53,119 bases of DNA from Deinococcus sp. Arct2-2 (lineage in GTDB: Bacteria; Deinococcota; Deinococci; Deinococcales; Deinococcaceae), in contig NZ_SSNW01000035.1 in assembly GCF_004801315.1 (NCBI RefSeq), forward strand, positions 1 to 53,119. Reading direction: 5' to 3'. The position numbers and the translations under genes were made by a program. The notes below the pieces were generated by a model, which did no database searches, had not been told where the DNA came from, and worked only from the letters and a program-made list of their open reading frames with translations. This document shows positions 40,690-50,787 of this stretch, in pieces. Positions within the stretch are counted from its first letter, which is position 1, and each line of letters opens with the position of its first letter.

Positions 40690-41010
40690 GTAGATCGTGG
40701 AATGTGGGAAAGGCAATCGCTGACGCTCACTCACCCCCTCCCGCTGCTACGCAGCGCCCTCCCCCGCAAGGGGAGAGGGACAACGCAACCTCAAACCGTT
40801 CCCGCCCAACTGCGTGTGAGGCCGTCGTCCACGCAGTGGGCGGGCCAATTCCATTCTCAAGACGACTGGCAATTCCGCTTCAGATGAACGAACAAGCCAA
40901 GTGTGGATGCGACAAGATCAATCCTGCCTAGTGCAACGACAACTCCCCTGCACCCTCTCCTGCGGAGCTTTGCAAGTGTGGGGGTGGGGGAATTCAACGT
41001 GGGACAAAAC
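40690..41010 (+). repeat. Long intergenic direct repeat, copy B
   Basis: The block order equals copy A at 36840-37140: an R3 unit (CTCACTCACCCCCTC), GTGAGGCCGTCGTCCACGC, CTGGCAATTCCGCTTCAG, GCGACAAGATCAATCCT and CAACTCCCCTG. The gap 40382-41107 consists of MITE-1, MITE-2, this repeat and the ispE promoter; no gene is seen in it. Confidence 0.75.
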
Positions 41011-41071
41011 CAGAAACCCCGCCCTAATCGCAACCTCTCCCCCTCATGAAGTAACCCCCCTAACCCGCCCC

Positions 41072-41100
41072 TTACACCCCCCGCCCCGGTGTGGGATGCT
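41072..41100 (+). promoter_or_regulatory. Promoter of ispE, leaderless start
   Basis: TTACAC (41072-41077), 17 bases, GATGCT (41095-41100), then ATG at 41108. The short distance from the -10 box to the start favours a leaderless transcript. Confidence 0.45.
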
Positions 41101-41107
41101 GACCCTG

Positions 41108-41965
41108 ATGACACAAGTTGCCCCCATCCGCACCCAGCCCACCACCTATTTCGCCCCGGCGAAGGTGAATTTGGGCCTCAGTGTGCGCGGGCTGCGGCAG
41201 GGCGGCTACCACGAACTGCATACCATCATGGTGCCGCTGAACGTGGGCGATGACCTCCAGATTCAGCCCGCGCCGACGCTGACGCTGGCGGTAGAAGGTG
41301 CAGACCTGCCCACCGACGCCAAAAACTTGGTGTTCCGGGCCGCACGCGCTTACCTCGATGCGGCGGGCATAAGCACAGGCGTGCAGATCACATTGACCAA
41401 ACGGCTGCCCCTCGCGTCGGGCTTGGGCGGCGGCAGCAGTGACGCGGCCACCACCCTGATGGCCTTGGCCCGGCTCTTTCCGGCGGGGGTGGATTTGCCC
41501 AAACTGGCGTTGAAACTGGGGGCCGATGTGCCGTTCTTTTTGATCGGACAGGCGGCCATTGCCGAGGGCGTAGGAGAAATCCTGACGCCGCTGCCTGTGC
41601 CGCGTGTGCCACTCGTGCTGGTAAATCCGGGGGTAGAAGTCAGCGCCGCCGACGCCTACCGCTGGCTGGACGACGAAGAAGAATTCTCGCCCGCACTGGA
41701 CATAGAAGCCATTCTGGACGCCCTGACCACCGGACGCCCCGTGCCCTACCTGAACGCGCTGCAACCGCATGTGGCCCTGCGCCACCCCCCGGTTCAGGAG
41801 GCCCTGAATTTGCTGGCCGAAGCTGGCCTGCGCTCGCCCCTGATGAGTGGATCGGGCAGCACCTGTTTTGCACTGGCCGCCACCGACGATCAAGCCCACG
41901 ACGCGGCGCGGGCGATTGCGCGGCACAAGCCGGGATGGTGGGTGCAGGCGACGCAAACGCTGTAA
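41108..41965 (+). CDS. ispE: 4-diphosphocytidyl-2-C-methyl-D-erythritol kinase IspE
   Basis: IspE phosphorylates CDP-methylerythritol in the MEP pathway, which supplies isoprenoid precursors, including those of the carotenoids encoded at 4-11 kb. The 285-residue GHMP kinase has FAPAKVNLGLSVRGLRQGGYHEL at the N-terminus, the ATP-binding LPLASGLGGGSSDAATTL near residue 100, and the C-terminal MSGSGSTCFAL motif. A frame extension to 40901 would run through repeat B; ATG 41096 is an alternative start four codons upstream. It is followed by an R1 hairpin. Confidence 0.92.
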   Translation: MTQVAPIRTQPTTYFAPAKVNLGLSVRGLRQGGYHELHTIMVPLNVGDDLQIQPAPTLTLAVEGADLPTDAKNLVFRAARAYLDAAGISTGVQITLTKRLPLASGLGGGSSDAATTLMALARLFPAGVDLPKLALKLGADVPFFLIGQAAIAEGVGEILTPLPVPRVPLVLVNPGVEVSAADAYRWLDDEEEFSPALDIEAILDALTTGRPVPYLNALQPHVALRHPPVQEALNLLAEAGLRSPLMSGSGSTCFALAATDDQAHDAARAIARHKPGWWVQATQTL

Positions 41966-41968
41966 GCA

Positions 41969-42019
41969 GAATGTAGAACGTGGATCGTGGTTTGGCGCTT
42001 GCCCCACGATCCACGTTCC
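41969..42019. repeat. R1 hairpin, third copy
   Basis: GAACGTGGATCGTGG (41976-41990) pairs with CCACGATCCACGTTC (42004-42018) around a TTTGGC-starting loop. It lies between the convergent ends of ispE and the next gene, so it may serve as a two-way transcription stop. Confidence 0.85.
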
Positions 42020-42038
42020 ACAATCCACGATCAATCGC

Positions 42039-43826
42039 CTACGGCTGATACGTCTTGATGATCCCGCCGAACCCGCTCTGCACTTTCGTCTTATAAAACA
42101 CCAGACTGATCGGCAGATTGCTGCCACTGGCAGGCACAAAATCAATGTTCAGGCGGTCTGTTTGGGGCCGCCACAGCATCACGGGTTGGTTGGGCGCGAG
42201 GGCCGCCCCGGTGCGCGGCAGTTTGATGGTCTGCATCAAGGGGCCGTCGGTGACGTTCATGGCTCCCCGGTAGAGGCCCCCGCGTGGGCTGAGGGCTACC
42301 GCCGTGCCTGCCGCGCCGTTCACTTCTAGGTCGTACAGCACGCCGTAATTGCCCATCAAGCGCACCGCTTGGCCGGTCAGCATATCGGTTCCAGTGATGG
42401 CCGGGTCAAGCATGCCGTCACCAATGACGATTCGGGCAGGCAGGCTGGTCAGGTTCACGCGCAAGGTTCGCACCGCGTCTGGAAAAGTACCGCGTACATG
42501 GCGGCCATCGGTGGGCAGATAAGGCAATTGCTGTACGAGTTGGCCGCTGACGGGCAAGGTATCTTCCAACATCAGGAAGGTCAGTTCCACGCGGCCTGTG
42601 GTGGCCACGTCTTGCATCAGGTTCACGCCGCTGCCCATGCCCAGCGTGGGGCTGGCGTACACGGCAGCGCTTTGGCCGGGGGCCAGCGTCAGAGTTTGGC
42701 TGCCCGTGTAAGCAAAGTAATCCAGCAGCGTGACCTGCCCCAAAATGCCTTCGATGCGGGTGGGCGCGGTTTCGCCTAGTCGCTCGGTTCTCACTTCTAC
42801 CGGGCGGTTTTCGGTGTTGCGGGCCAGCACGTACAGGCGGGCGGGTTTGCCCAGCGCGTTCAGGTGGTAGGCCAGCAGGCGGGCGCGGCCCGATACACTG
42901 TCTTGGTACAGCACGCCGCTCTGAGTGGGCGCCTCTGGGTTGTCGCTGAAGAGGAGCGGAATGCTGGGGCCGTCTACGACTTGCGGCGTCACTGCCGGGT
43001 AATTCACCACCGCCGGATCAGGAAAAGTATCGCCGGGGTCGGCATATTTCAGGGCGTAGGTCAGGGGCGAATCTATAGGCAGCCCCTCTACCCGGATAGT
43101 GCGCGTAAAGGCCGTGCTTTGCAGCCCCCGCGCATTGGTGACTTGCAGCCCCACCGTGTAGGTTCCGGGCTGAAAATAGGCGTCTTGCCGTCCTGTCCAG
43201 CGCCGGGCCACGATGTCGGAGCCGTCCGGGTCGAAGGGATAATCGGTGAAGATGACCCGTTCGCCGGGCGCGTATACGTTCTTGTCGGTAGAAAAGCGGG
43301 CCTGCGGGGCCAGCGGATTGCCCCCGTCGCGCAGGGCGGTTAGGGTCAGGGTACGCCCCGAATCGTCCACGCTCATGTTGGCATTCAGCGCGTCGGAAAT
43401 CAGGCGGGCCGTGACATAGAGCGTGCCCGCCGCGCTTACTACGTTGCCTTCAGGCTGAAGCTGGCCTGCGAGGGTGGCCGAGTTGGTGCGGGTATCGATG
43501 ACCAATTTGCCGAGTTGCAGTTGCCCGGCTCCTATCTGTCCCGTGCCGATGACTAGGGGTTGGCCCAGCAACGCCGCCATTTCGCGCAGAGGCAGCATGG
43601 TGCGCCCTCCGATCAGACGCGGAGAATTGGTCAGCTTGGTACTCTCGCCGTTCAGGTACGCGGCGGTCTGGTCGGTGGTCACGGTCAGTTGGGCGGCCCC
43701 CACCGAAGCGGCAGAGGCTGGGGCAAGGGCAGGCGCGAGCAGCAGGGTCAGCGCGGCCCACACGGAGCGGGTTCGTCGGCGGTGCAGTAAAGGAAATCGG
43801 AGGACAGGCAGAGTAACCACAGGCAT
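42039..43826 (-). CDS. Exported protein with copper-amine-oxidase N-terminal domain
   Basis: The 595-residue protein has a signal peptide (about residues 1-40, including WAALTLLLAPALAPASAAS). Next is a copper amine oxidase-like N-terminal domain (AYLNGESTKLTNSPRLIGGRTMLPLREMAALLG, then TLYVTARLISDALNANM), a non-catalytic module common on surface proteins. After it comes a PKD-like beta domain (YPFDPDGSDIVARRWTGRQDAYFQPGTYTVGLQVTNARG). The rest is beta-rich and unassigned. There is no amine oxidase catalytic domain. A CATACT box lies six bases before ATG 43826. It is probably envelope-bound; partners are unknown. Confidence 0.7.
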   Translation of the reverse strand: MPVVTLPVLRFPLLHRRRTRSVWAALTLLLAPALAPASAASVGAAQLTVTTDQTAAYLNGESTKLTNSPRLIGGRTMLPLREMAALLGQPLVIGTGQIGAGQLQLGKLVIDTRTNSATLAGQLQPEGNVVSAAGTLYVTARLISDALNANMSVDDSGRTLTLTALRDGGNPLAPQARFSTDKNVYAPGERVIFTDYPFDPDGSDIVARRWTGRQDAYFQPGTYTVGLQVTNARGLQSTAFTRTIRVEGLPIDSPLTYALKYADPGDTFPDPAVVNYPAVTPQVVDGPSIPLLFSDNPEAPTQSGVLYQDSVSGRARLLAYHLNALGKPARLYVLARNTENRPVEVRTERLGETAPTRIEGILGQVTLLDYFAYTGSQTLTLAPGQSAAVYASPTLGMGSGVNLMQDVATTGRVELTFLMLEDTLPVSGQLVQQLPYLPTDGRHVRGTFPDAVRTLRVNLTSLPARIVIGDGMLDPAITGTDMLTGQAVRLMGNYGVLYDLEVNGAAGTAVALSPRGGLYRGAMNVTDGPLMQTIKLPRTGAALAPNQPVMLWRPQTDRLNIDFVPASGSNLPISLVFYKTKVQSGFGGIIKTYQP

Positions 43827-44035
43827 CCGGGGAGTATGCCCGCCCAAGCTGATCTGTATCTGCCGGGGTGTCCCGCTTGCACCCGTTGGCTGGAGGAACG
43901 GTGAAGGGAACGGGGGGCATCTCAGCCGGTTCGGCGCTGGTTTAAGGGTCTAGGGTCGAAGGGTCTAAGAAGGACGAGGGCTTGTGGAGCATGAATGGTG
44001 GTGAGGGGCAATCGCTTTTATCATTCGCCCGCCCC
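43827..44035. other. Intergenic gap with R3 fragment
   Basis: A R3-like tail (GGTCTAGGGTCGAAGGGTC at about 43948-43966, GGGGCAATCGCTTTT near 44005) occupies part of this 209-base space between two minus-strand genes. No gene is visible. Confidence 0.5.
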
Positions 44036-46174
44036 TTACCGCTCTGCCCGCTCCCTGCGTGTATTACGGGCGTGGCGCAGCTCTATCAGGGCAAACGCCA
44101 GCGTATTGAGGGCGTATACCCCGATCAGCACAGCCAGCAGCAGATTGCGCGTAGTGACTTGGGCAGGATTCAGTAGCCCTGCATAGGAAATCAGGCCAGT
44201 CAGTGGAGCCAGTGCCGCCAGCGTTGCGCCCCACGCCAGCAGCAGCACGCCGCCCCACGCGCCTTCTAGGAGGGCGGCACCGGGCAGCAGCAGCGCCAGC
44301 ACACGGTAAACGGCGGGGCGGCGCAGGCGGGCGTCGGTGGCGGCGCGTGGAATCAGCAGGGTAAAGGCAATGGCTGCCAGCAGCGCCAACGCTCCCAGCA
44401 GGGCCGCACCGAGGCGGGCACTCTGGCCGGGGGCGTCGTTCAGGAGGGCCAACGGCTGTTGCAGGTCGCGGCGCAGGGTCACGCTGAGGTCGCCGCTGAC
44501 GGCGCGGGCCAAGCTGCGCTGGTCGGGGTAACACAGGCGGGGTTGGCCGGGGCGGTACTGCTGCTGAAACGCCGTGCTGGGGGTGCCGGGATTGAGGCCC
44601 AGATTGAAGGCGGCGGCGGCCAGATCGGGCCGGATGGCCAGCGCCGCGCGGTAGCTTTCGCGGGACTGGGGCACGTCGCCGCGCTGGGCCGCAATGACAC
44701 CTAGGTTGTTCAGGGCGCAGGCCTCTTGCCCAGCCCCAGTGGTTTGGGCGCGGGTGTACTGGGCGCGGGCCACGCCGTCGTCTCCGTCCAGTTGGGCAGA
44801 CAGGCCTGCCAACAGCGCCGCGTCGGGGCTGGGGCGTAAGTTCAGGTCGCTCAGGCGGGCCGTGACCCAGCCGCCCCCATACGTCCCCGATGTGAGCGCC
44901 GCCGCCCGGAGGCCTTGCCCGGTGTGATTCGTCCACTGCCAGCCGCCCACCGCTGCCACCAGCCCCAGCGCCAGCGTAACCAAGGCCAGCCGCTCCCCAA
45001 ACGAGGCGTAGGCCAGTGTGGTGCGCCGCGCCCGCGACAACGGACGGCGCAGCAAAGAGCGGAACCGGCCCCCTAGCGGCCGGGTGTCCTCGCCCTGCAC
45101 GCGCCACGCCCGCGCTACCAGCGCCGCAAAAGAGGCCGCCAACGCTAGCAGCAACGCCAACGTAACCAACCGGGCCGCGTCGCGCACTTGGCCTGTGCCG
45201 TCTGGCCCCAAGTTGTACAGCGTACCTGACCGCAAGGTGCGGGTAAATTGCCGCCATTCCTCGGCCTCGCCGCCGCGCCCTTGAGCGTCCAGTAGGGCGG
45301 CGTAGCGCAGGTACAGCGCTGGGCCACCCTCGAAGCGGGGATGCAGTTCCCGCAGATAAGCCAGCCACGCGCCCGCCCGCGTGAGGCGGCTTTGGGCCAG
45401 CAGCGTGCCCACGTAGCCGCTGGGATTGCCGTAGGCGCTCAGGGTGTCCCGGCTCACACTGATTTCGGGGTCGAAGCCTCGCTCGGCCGCGTCCCGCTTG
45501 GCGCGGTCTAACGCCAAATTCGCCGCCGCCGGAAAGCCCGCAGTGTCCAGCCGCCCCGCCAGCATCACCCACGCCGGAAAAGGCATCTCGGCACTCAGGG
45601 CACGCCGCACCGCACTCAGCGCCGAAAAAGTATCGCCCTGAATGCCCACCAGTCTGGCTTGGCGCAGCGCCAGAAAGGGATTGGTGGGGTCTTGGGCAGC
45701 GGCCTGCGCCAGTTCGGACTGAGGGACGGCGTCGGCGGCGCGGGCCAGCCAACCGGTAATTTCAGGATTGGGTGGCGGCACCACCCGCTCCTGTACCGGT
45801 GCGCCCTGTGCGGCGTCGCCCAAGGTAAACCGCTCGGTGTAGCCGTCGCCCTGCGTGGTCACGCGCACTGTGCCGCTGCTGGCATCCAGCGACGCAACCA
45901 AGCCGGGCAGGTCAACTCGGGCCTGCACCGTGCTGTCGGCATTCAGCACGTACACTTCCGGCCCCACGCCGAGGTAGGTCAGGTTGCCCACGTTCAGCGG
46001 CCCGGTCAGGTCGCCCAATGCCGCCGGATAAGTGCGCTGCCACAGCAGGCGCGGCCCGTCTTCATAGCGCAGGGTGCGGCCTTCCAACACCGCGTCGGCG
46101 GCGGCCAAACCGGGCAGGGTCAGGAGGGCAAGCAGGCCGGACAGATAAACGAATTTGGAACGGCTTCGGCTCAC
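44036..46174 (-). CDS. Large TPR membrane protein, 712 aa
   Basis: The protein has an N-terminal signal or anchor (MSRSRSKFVYLSGLLALLTL) and an exterior region of about 290 residues with sparse helical repeats. A membrane segment follows near residue 320, and another after about 45 residues. Then comes a TPR-like stretch (ACALNNLGVIAAQRGDVPQSRESYRAALAIRPDLAAAAFNLGLN), and four or five helices fill the C-terminus. The family is not recognised. It starts with GTG at 46174, overlapping the plsY stop as GTGA; frames reaching to 46576 are antisense artefacts. Coupling to plsY is positional and its meaning unclear. Confidence 0.62.
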   Translation of the reverse strand: MSRSRSKFVYLSGLLALLTLPGLAAADAVLEGRTLRYEDGPRLLWQRTYPAALGDLTGPLNVGNLTYLGVGPEVYVLNADSTVQARVDLPGLVASLDASSGTVRVTTQGDGYTERFTLGDAAQGAPVQERVVPPPNPEITGWLARAADAVPQSELAQAAAQDPTNPFLALRQARLVGIQGDTFSALSAVRRALSAEMPFPAWVMLAGRLDTAGFPAAANLALDRAKRDAAERGFDPEISVSRDTLSAYGNPSGYVGTLLAQSRLTRAGAWLAYLRELHPRFEGGPALYLRYAALLDAQGRGGEAEEWRQFTRTLRSGTLYNLGPDGTGQVRDAARLVTLALLLALAASFAALVARAWRVQGEDTRPLGGRFRSLLRRPLSRARRTTLAYASFGERLALVTLALGLVAAVGGWQWTNHTGQGLRAAALTSGTYGGGWVTARLSDLNLRPSPDAALLAGLSAQLDGDDGVARAQYTRAQTTGAGQEACALNNLGVIAAQRGDVPQSRESYRAALAIRPDLAAAAFNLGLNPGTPSTAFQQQYRPGQPRLCYPDQRSLARAVSGDLSVTLRRDLQQPLALLNDAPGQSARLGAALLGALALLAAIAFTLLIPRAATDARLRRPAVYRVLALLLPGAALLEGAWGGVLLLAWGATLAALAPLTGLISYAGLLNPAQVTTRNLLLAVLIGVYALNTLAFALIELRHARNTRRERAER

Positions 46175-46767
46175 GCTTTGGTCTCGCGCTGACTGTCTAA
46201 GCCCGGACGCACAGGCGGCGCGATCATCAGGTGAACGGTGCGGATGGTCATGGCCGCCGCACCCGCCAGCAGTTCGGGCAGGCCGCCGTACCGCAGCGCC
46301 AGCAGCACGCCCAGAGGCAACACGATCACGGTGGCAAACGGCACGGCATTCAGTTTCAGACGCTGTTGCAGGGTGGCTTTGTACAGCGGCATGATGACCA
46401 GTCCCAGACCCACGATGCCCAAAATGGTGACCGGGGCCACCGCCAGCAGCGCCCCCATAAACGGCCCGATGCCCACGCCGCCCCGAAACCTGAAAAACAC
46501 CGGGTAACAGTGTCCCAGCACCACGAAAAACGCGGCTACTGCTGTCCATGGGGGGGCCAGCATGTGGGTCAGCCATACGGCGGCCAGTCCCTTGAGGGTG
46601 TCGGCCAGCGTGACGGCGATGCCCGCCCAGCGCCCGTATTGCCGCACCGTGCCGCTTCCGCCGGGCAGGTCACGGTCTCGGATGTCTTGGCCGAGGGCGC
46701 GTGAATAGAGAATGCCCGCCACCAACGATCCCAGCAGATAGGCGACGGCGGCAACGAGGACGGGCAT
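46171..46767 (-). CDS. plsY: Glycerol-3-phosphate acyltransferase PlsY
   Basis: PlsY transfers an acyl group from acyl-phosphate to glycerol-3-phosphate in the membrane, the first step of phospholipid synthesis. The 198-residue protein has the three family motifs: an early LPGGSGTVRQYGRWAG (glycine-rich loop; most relatives have GSGNxGATN here, so this is a divergent form), then HCYPVFFRFRGGVGIGPFMGALL, and PVTILGIV. It has about five or six helices. A TAGAAT box lies at 46777-46782, nine bases before the ATG. The missing Asn-x-Gly-Ala-Thr part of motif 1 is worth noting but the rest is standard. Confidence 0.82.
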   Translation of the reverse strand: MPVLVAAVAYLLGSLVAGILYSRALGQDIRDRDLPGGSGTVRQYGRWAGIAVTLADTLKGLAAVWLTHMLAPPWTAVAAFFVVLGHCYPVFFRFRGGVGIGPFMGALLAVAPVTILGIVGLGLVIMPLYKATLQQRLKLNAVPFATVIVLPLGVLLALRYGGLPELLAGAAAMTIRTVHLMIAPPVRPGLDSQRETKA

Positions 46768-47310
46768 AACACCCCCATTCTAGGGCAAGAGGTTGGGGCG
46801 GGGCTGCGTGGGACTGCCAGCGTTTGCCAGAGCCAGAGGCAAGGCGCTTGCGGTTTCAACAGAGAGCGTGCTTGATACCCGCGCCCCTCCTTCATAAAGC
46901 ACCACGCTTCTGGGTCACAACTGGCTTTGATAGACAGCTGACCAGTCTGTCTACAGACCAGACCCGCCTTAATAGTCCGGGTGGCAAGATAACTATGAAT
47001 CCTTCATGAAGCTGGAGTCGAAATGAATCTGTTAAATATTTTACAAACATTCCCTATAGCGTTGCATTCATACCAAATTAGGTGAACATCTTCTCATCAG
47101 TTAATGAAAGAGACACACCCAATTGGGTGATTTCTATTGCCTTTCTCTCGTCTTAGGTTAAGAAGAAGATTCAGCGTGGAAAAGATAAGGATTTGCAGGG
47201 CGCAAAGTAAATATCTGTAAGAGGCCATGCGCGATTCTGAGCTATCGAGACAAGCGATTACCCAAAGGATCTTTTCTGGAAGCACTTGTCTGCCCTAAGG
47301 AGAAAAGCTC
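46768..47310. other. AT-rich upstream region of the minor-pilin operon
   Basis: This 543-base gap is much richer in A/T than its surroundings from about 46880 on. It contains a perfect 14-bp palindrome CACCCAATTGGGTG (47116-47129), a possible operator, and TAAGGAGAAAAGC ahead of the prepilin ATG. No protein-coding frame is convincing. It probably holds the promoter of the pilin genes and perhaps a regulated leader. Confidence 0.45.
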
Positions 47311-47637
47311 ATGAAGTCACATTTAAAATCCCGCGCGGTTAGTAAGGCGGCAGGGTTCACTATCACCGAACTCCTGATCGTCATGGCTATCATTGGGATC
47401 TTGACGGCGCTGGGCGTGCAAAGTTACTTGTCTGTGATTAGCAATTGTGTTGATCGTCAAGTGGGACATGAGGGATGCGGCCCAAGACAAGAGCAGCCAG
47501 CCCCAGGCAAGGTCCCTCAACGGGCCTGCACGAGCTCTTGAGGCTCAAAAGAGGCTGGCCACTCAAGGCTAGCATTGCCTTCAGGTGCGGGTCATAAGGT
47601 CACGGCTGGGCACTGGGGTTGCTTGCCCAGGGGGAAA

Positions 47638-47711
47638 GGCCGAGGAGGTGGGCAGTGGTTGCACCGGCACACACAACGTGCCGGTACAACGCACGACCCA
47701 CCTCCTCGGCC
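47638..47711. ncRNA. Large nested hairpin downstream of the IS110 transposase, candidate guide RNA
   Basis: GGCCGAGGAGGTGGG (47638-47652) and its exact complement (47697-47711) form a 15-bp outer stem, with an inner ACCGGCAC/GTGCCGGT stem (47663-47670, 47678-47685). It lies in the 296-base noncoding end of the element, 3' to the transposase gene. IS110-family elements express a bridge/seek RNA from a noncoding end; this folded region is a candidate, but transcription is not shown. Confidence 0.35.
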
Positions 47712-47744
47712 CTGAAGGCGGCCAGGCGTGATGTCGACCAGGAT

Positions 47745-48812
<1,068 letters not shown>

Positions 48813-48944
48813 TCACAGCGAATCAACGGTCTTTCTGACCACGCGGCCCACGATCTACCGAGTCTCAGTCCCGCCTCCAACATACAAGCGGCCCCCTGGG
48901 TGCCCGGCTTCCGGCCGGGCGCCCTTGCCGTTACCATGCTGTTC

Positions 48945-50354
48945 ATGGGCTCCGAGGTGACTGAGAAAGATCTCTTCGAGATCATCCGTCGCCAGTCTGA
49001 GCAGATCTACCAGTTGATCGCGGAGAACAAAGCGCTTCAGGCTGAGAATGCCCGCTTGAAGAAGCGGATTGAAGAGCTGGAACGACGGGCCCGCAAGTAC
49101 GCCGCACCCTTCAGTCGGGAGACGCGGACGGCCCAACCCAAATCACCAGGACGCCGTCCTGGTGAAGGTCTCTTCGCGCACAAGTCGCCACCCCTACCGC
49201 AACAGGTCACCGAGACCGTACAGGTCGACACACCGAACACCTGCCCTCGGTGTGGTTTCACAGGACCGCTGATCTTTACCCGTCACGACAAAGCCTGGAT
49301 CACGGAACTTGTCCCTCAGAACGCCGTGCAGATCACCGAGTACCACGTGCCCGTCATGGACTGCCCCCAGTGTCACCACGCGGTGCGTGGCGACCATCCC
49401 GCCCTGCAAGCCGATCAGAGAGGCGCCACCGCTCATCGACTCGGACCCGTCCTGCACGCCACCCTTCAGACCCTGCATCACGAGCTTGGCTTGCCGGTTC
49501 GCCGAATCGGTCGGGTCATGACTCTCCTCAGCGGCGTGCAGGTCACGCAAGGTACGATCACGCAAGCTGCACAGCGGCTTGCCGCCGACGGCCGTCCCCT
49601 TGCCGCGCACGTCGAGGCTCTTCAAGCACACGTGCAACACGCTCCGTTCGTGCATCACGACGACACCGGCTGGCGGATCGGCACTCAGAATGCCTGGGTG
49701 GGCGCGTTCCGCAGCGCGGACACCGTGGTCTTCCGCGCGAATCTGCGGCACACCAACGTGGAAGTCCGCCAAGGGCTGGGACAGAACTTCGCGGGCGTGC
49801 TGGTCAGCGACCGTTTCTCCTCGTATGACAGCCGTTTCCTGCAGGACGTCCGGCAGCAAAAGTGCCTGGCGCACCTGATCCGCAACGCGGATGAGGTCGC
49901 CGCCGCGGAGCAGTGCCGCCCCGGGCGTGGAGAACTGTACGGACAACGGGTTGCACAGGTCTTCCGGGAGGGCATTCGACTGCACCGGGACGTGACGACG
50001 GGCGTGTGCACGCGAGAGGAATACGCGCAGCAGGGTGAGGGACTCACCCTGCGCCTGGACACCCTGCTCAACCGGGCACCGCTGAAGTCGAAAGCGAACG
50101 AGCGACTCCGACTGGGCCTCCTGAAGCAACACGTGCTGGATCGGTTGTGGCGGTTTCTGAAGGATCCGGATATTCCACCAACGAACAACGCGGCGGAACG
50201 GAGTCTGCGAACCATCGTGATGGCGAGGAAAGTCTCGCAGTGCAGCAAGAACGCCGTGGGCGCGCAGACGTATATGCGGATCAAGTCCGCCGTGGAGACC
50301 GCGCGGTTGCGCGGTCAAGACCCCGTCGCGGTTCTGATCAGCCTGACCCGCTGA
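48945..50354 (+). CDS. IS66-family transposase (TnpC)
   Basis: The 469-residue transposase starts MGSEVTEKDLFEIIRRQSEQ with a leucine-rich coiled coil (residues 15-45). A zinc-finger-like domain follows (CPRCGF ... DCPQCHHAV), and then the DDE_Tnp_IS66 catalytic core: HHDDTGWRIGTQNAWVGAF, LVSDRFSSYDS and the glutamate region LKDPDIPPTNNAAERSLRTIVMARKVSQ. The frame seems complete. A TACCAT box at 48932-48937 lies seven bases before ATG 48945, while an ATG at 48936 is an in-frame alternative. Confidence 0.9.
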   Translation: MGSEVTEKDLFEIIRRQSEQIYQLIAENKALQAENARLKKRIEELERRARKYAAPFSRETRTAQPKSPGRRPGEGLFAHKSPPLPQQVTETVQVDTPNTCPRCGFTGPLIFTRHDKAWITELVPQNAVQITEYHVPVMDCPQCHHAVRGDHPALQADQRGATAHRLGPVLHATLQTLHHELGLPVRRIGRVMTLLSGVQVTQGTITQAAQRLAADGRPLAAHVEALQAHVQHAPFVHHDDTGWRIGTQNAWVGAFRSADTVVFRANLRHTNVEVRQGLGQNFAGVLVSDRFSSYDSRFLQDVRQQKCLAHLIRNADEVAAAEQCRPGRGELYGQRVAQVFREGIRLHRDVTTGVCTREEYAQQGEGLTLRLDTLLNRAPLKSKANERLRLGLLKQHVLDRLWRFLKDPDIPPTNNAAERSLRTIVMARKVSQCSKNAVGAQTYMRIKSAVETARLRGQDPVAVLISLTR

Positions 50355-50787
50355 CGCCCTGGTTGCTCGTCTTTCGGCTAGGGAACCAGGGCATCGCTAA
50401 TCACAGACAGTTACTTATCTACGCGCAACCCTGCCCGCGACGCCGCCCGTACCGTGCATGCCAGCCTGTTTCAACTTCGCAGCGGCGCGGTGTCCAATAC
50501 ACAGGCCCGCCGCATGATCCTCAACAGCTCTCAGCAATTGGTGTTGCAAAGTGCGGTGCGGTGCAGCGAAACCAATGCCAGCAAATGGACGGATTTGGGT
50601 ACGGTTCCTCTGACCCTCAACTCTTATGGCCGGACGGTGCTGCTTTCTACGCTCACTCCCGGCCCCAACCCTGTGGTGGTGTGCTTTACCTCGCGCGGGT
50701 TGGCAGCACCCAATGGGCGACTGACGCTCAGAGAGGGCACGCGAACTCTTCACGTGGATGTGGCTCTCGGCGGCGGGGTGAGAACCA

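Noticed and set aside
46174..46576. N-terminal extension of the TPR protein through plsY
   Set aside because: The extra 134 residues are an alternative-frame reading of plsY, whose motifs are clear; the GTGA overlap gives a better start.
47161..47300. Cyclic-di-GMP riboswitch before the pilin gene
   Set aside because: GCGCAAAG near 47201 recalls one conserved block, but the tetraloop-containing first helix and matching receptor are not convincing by eye.
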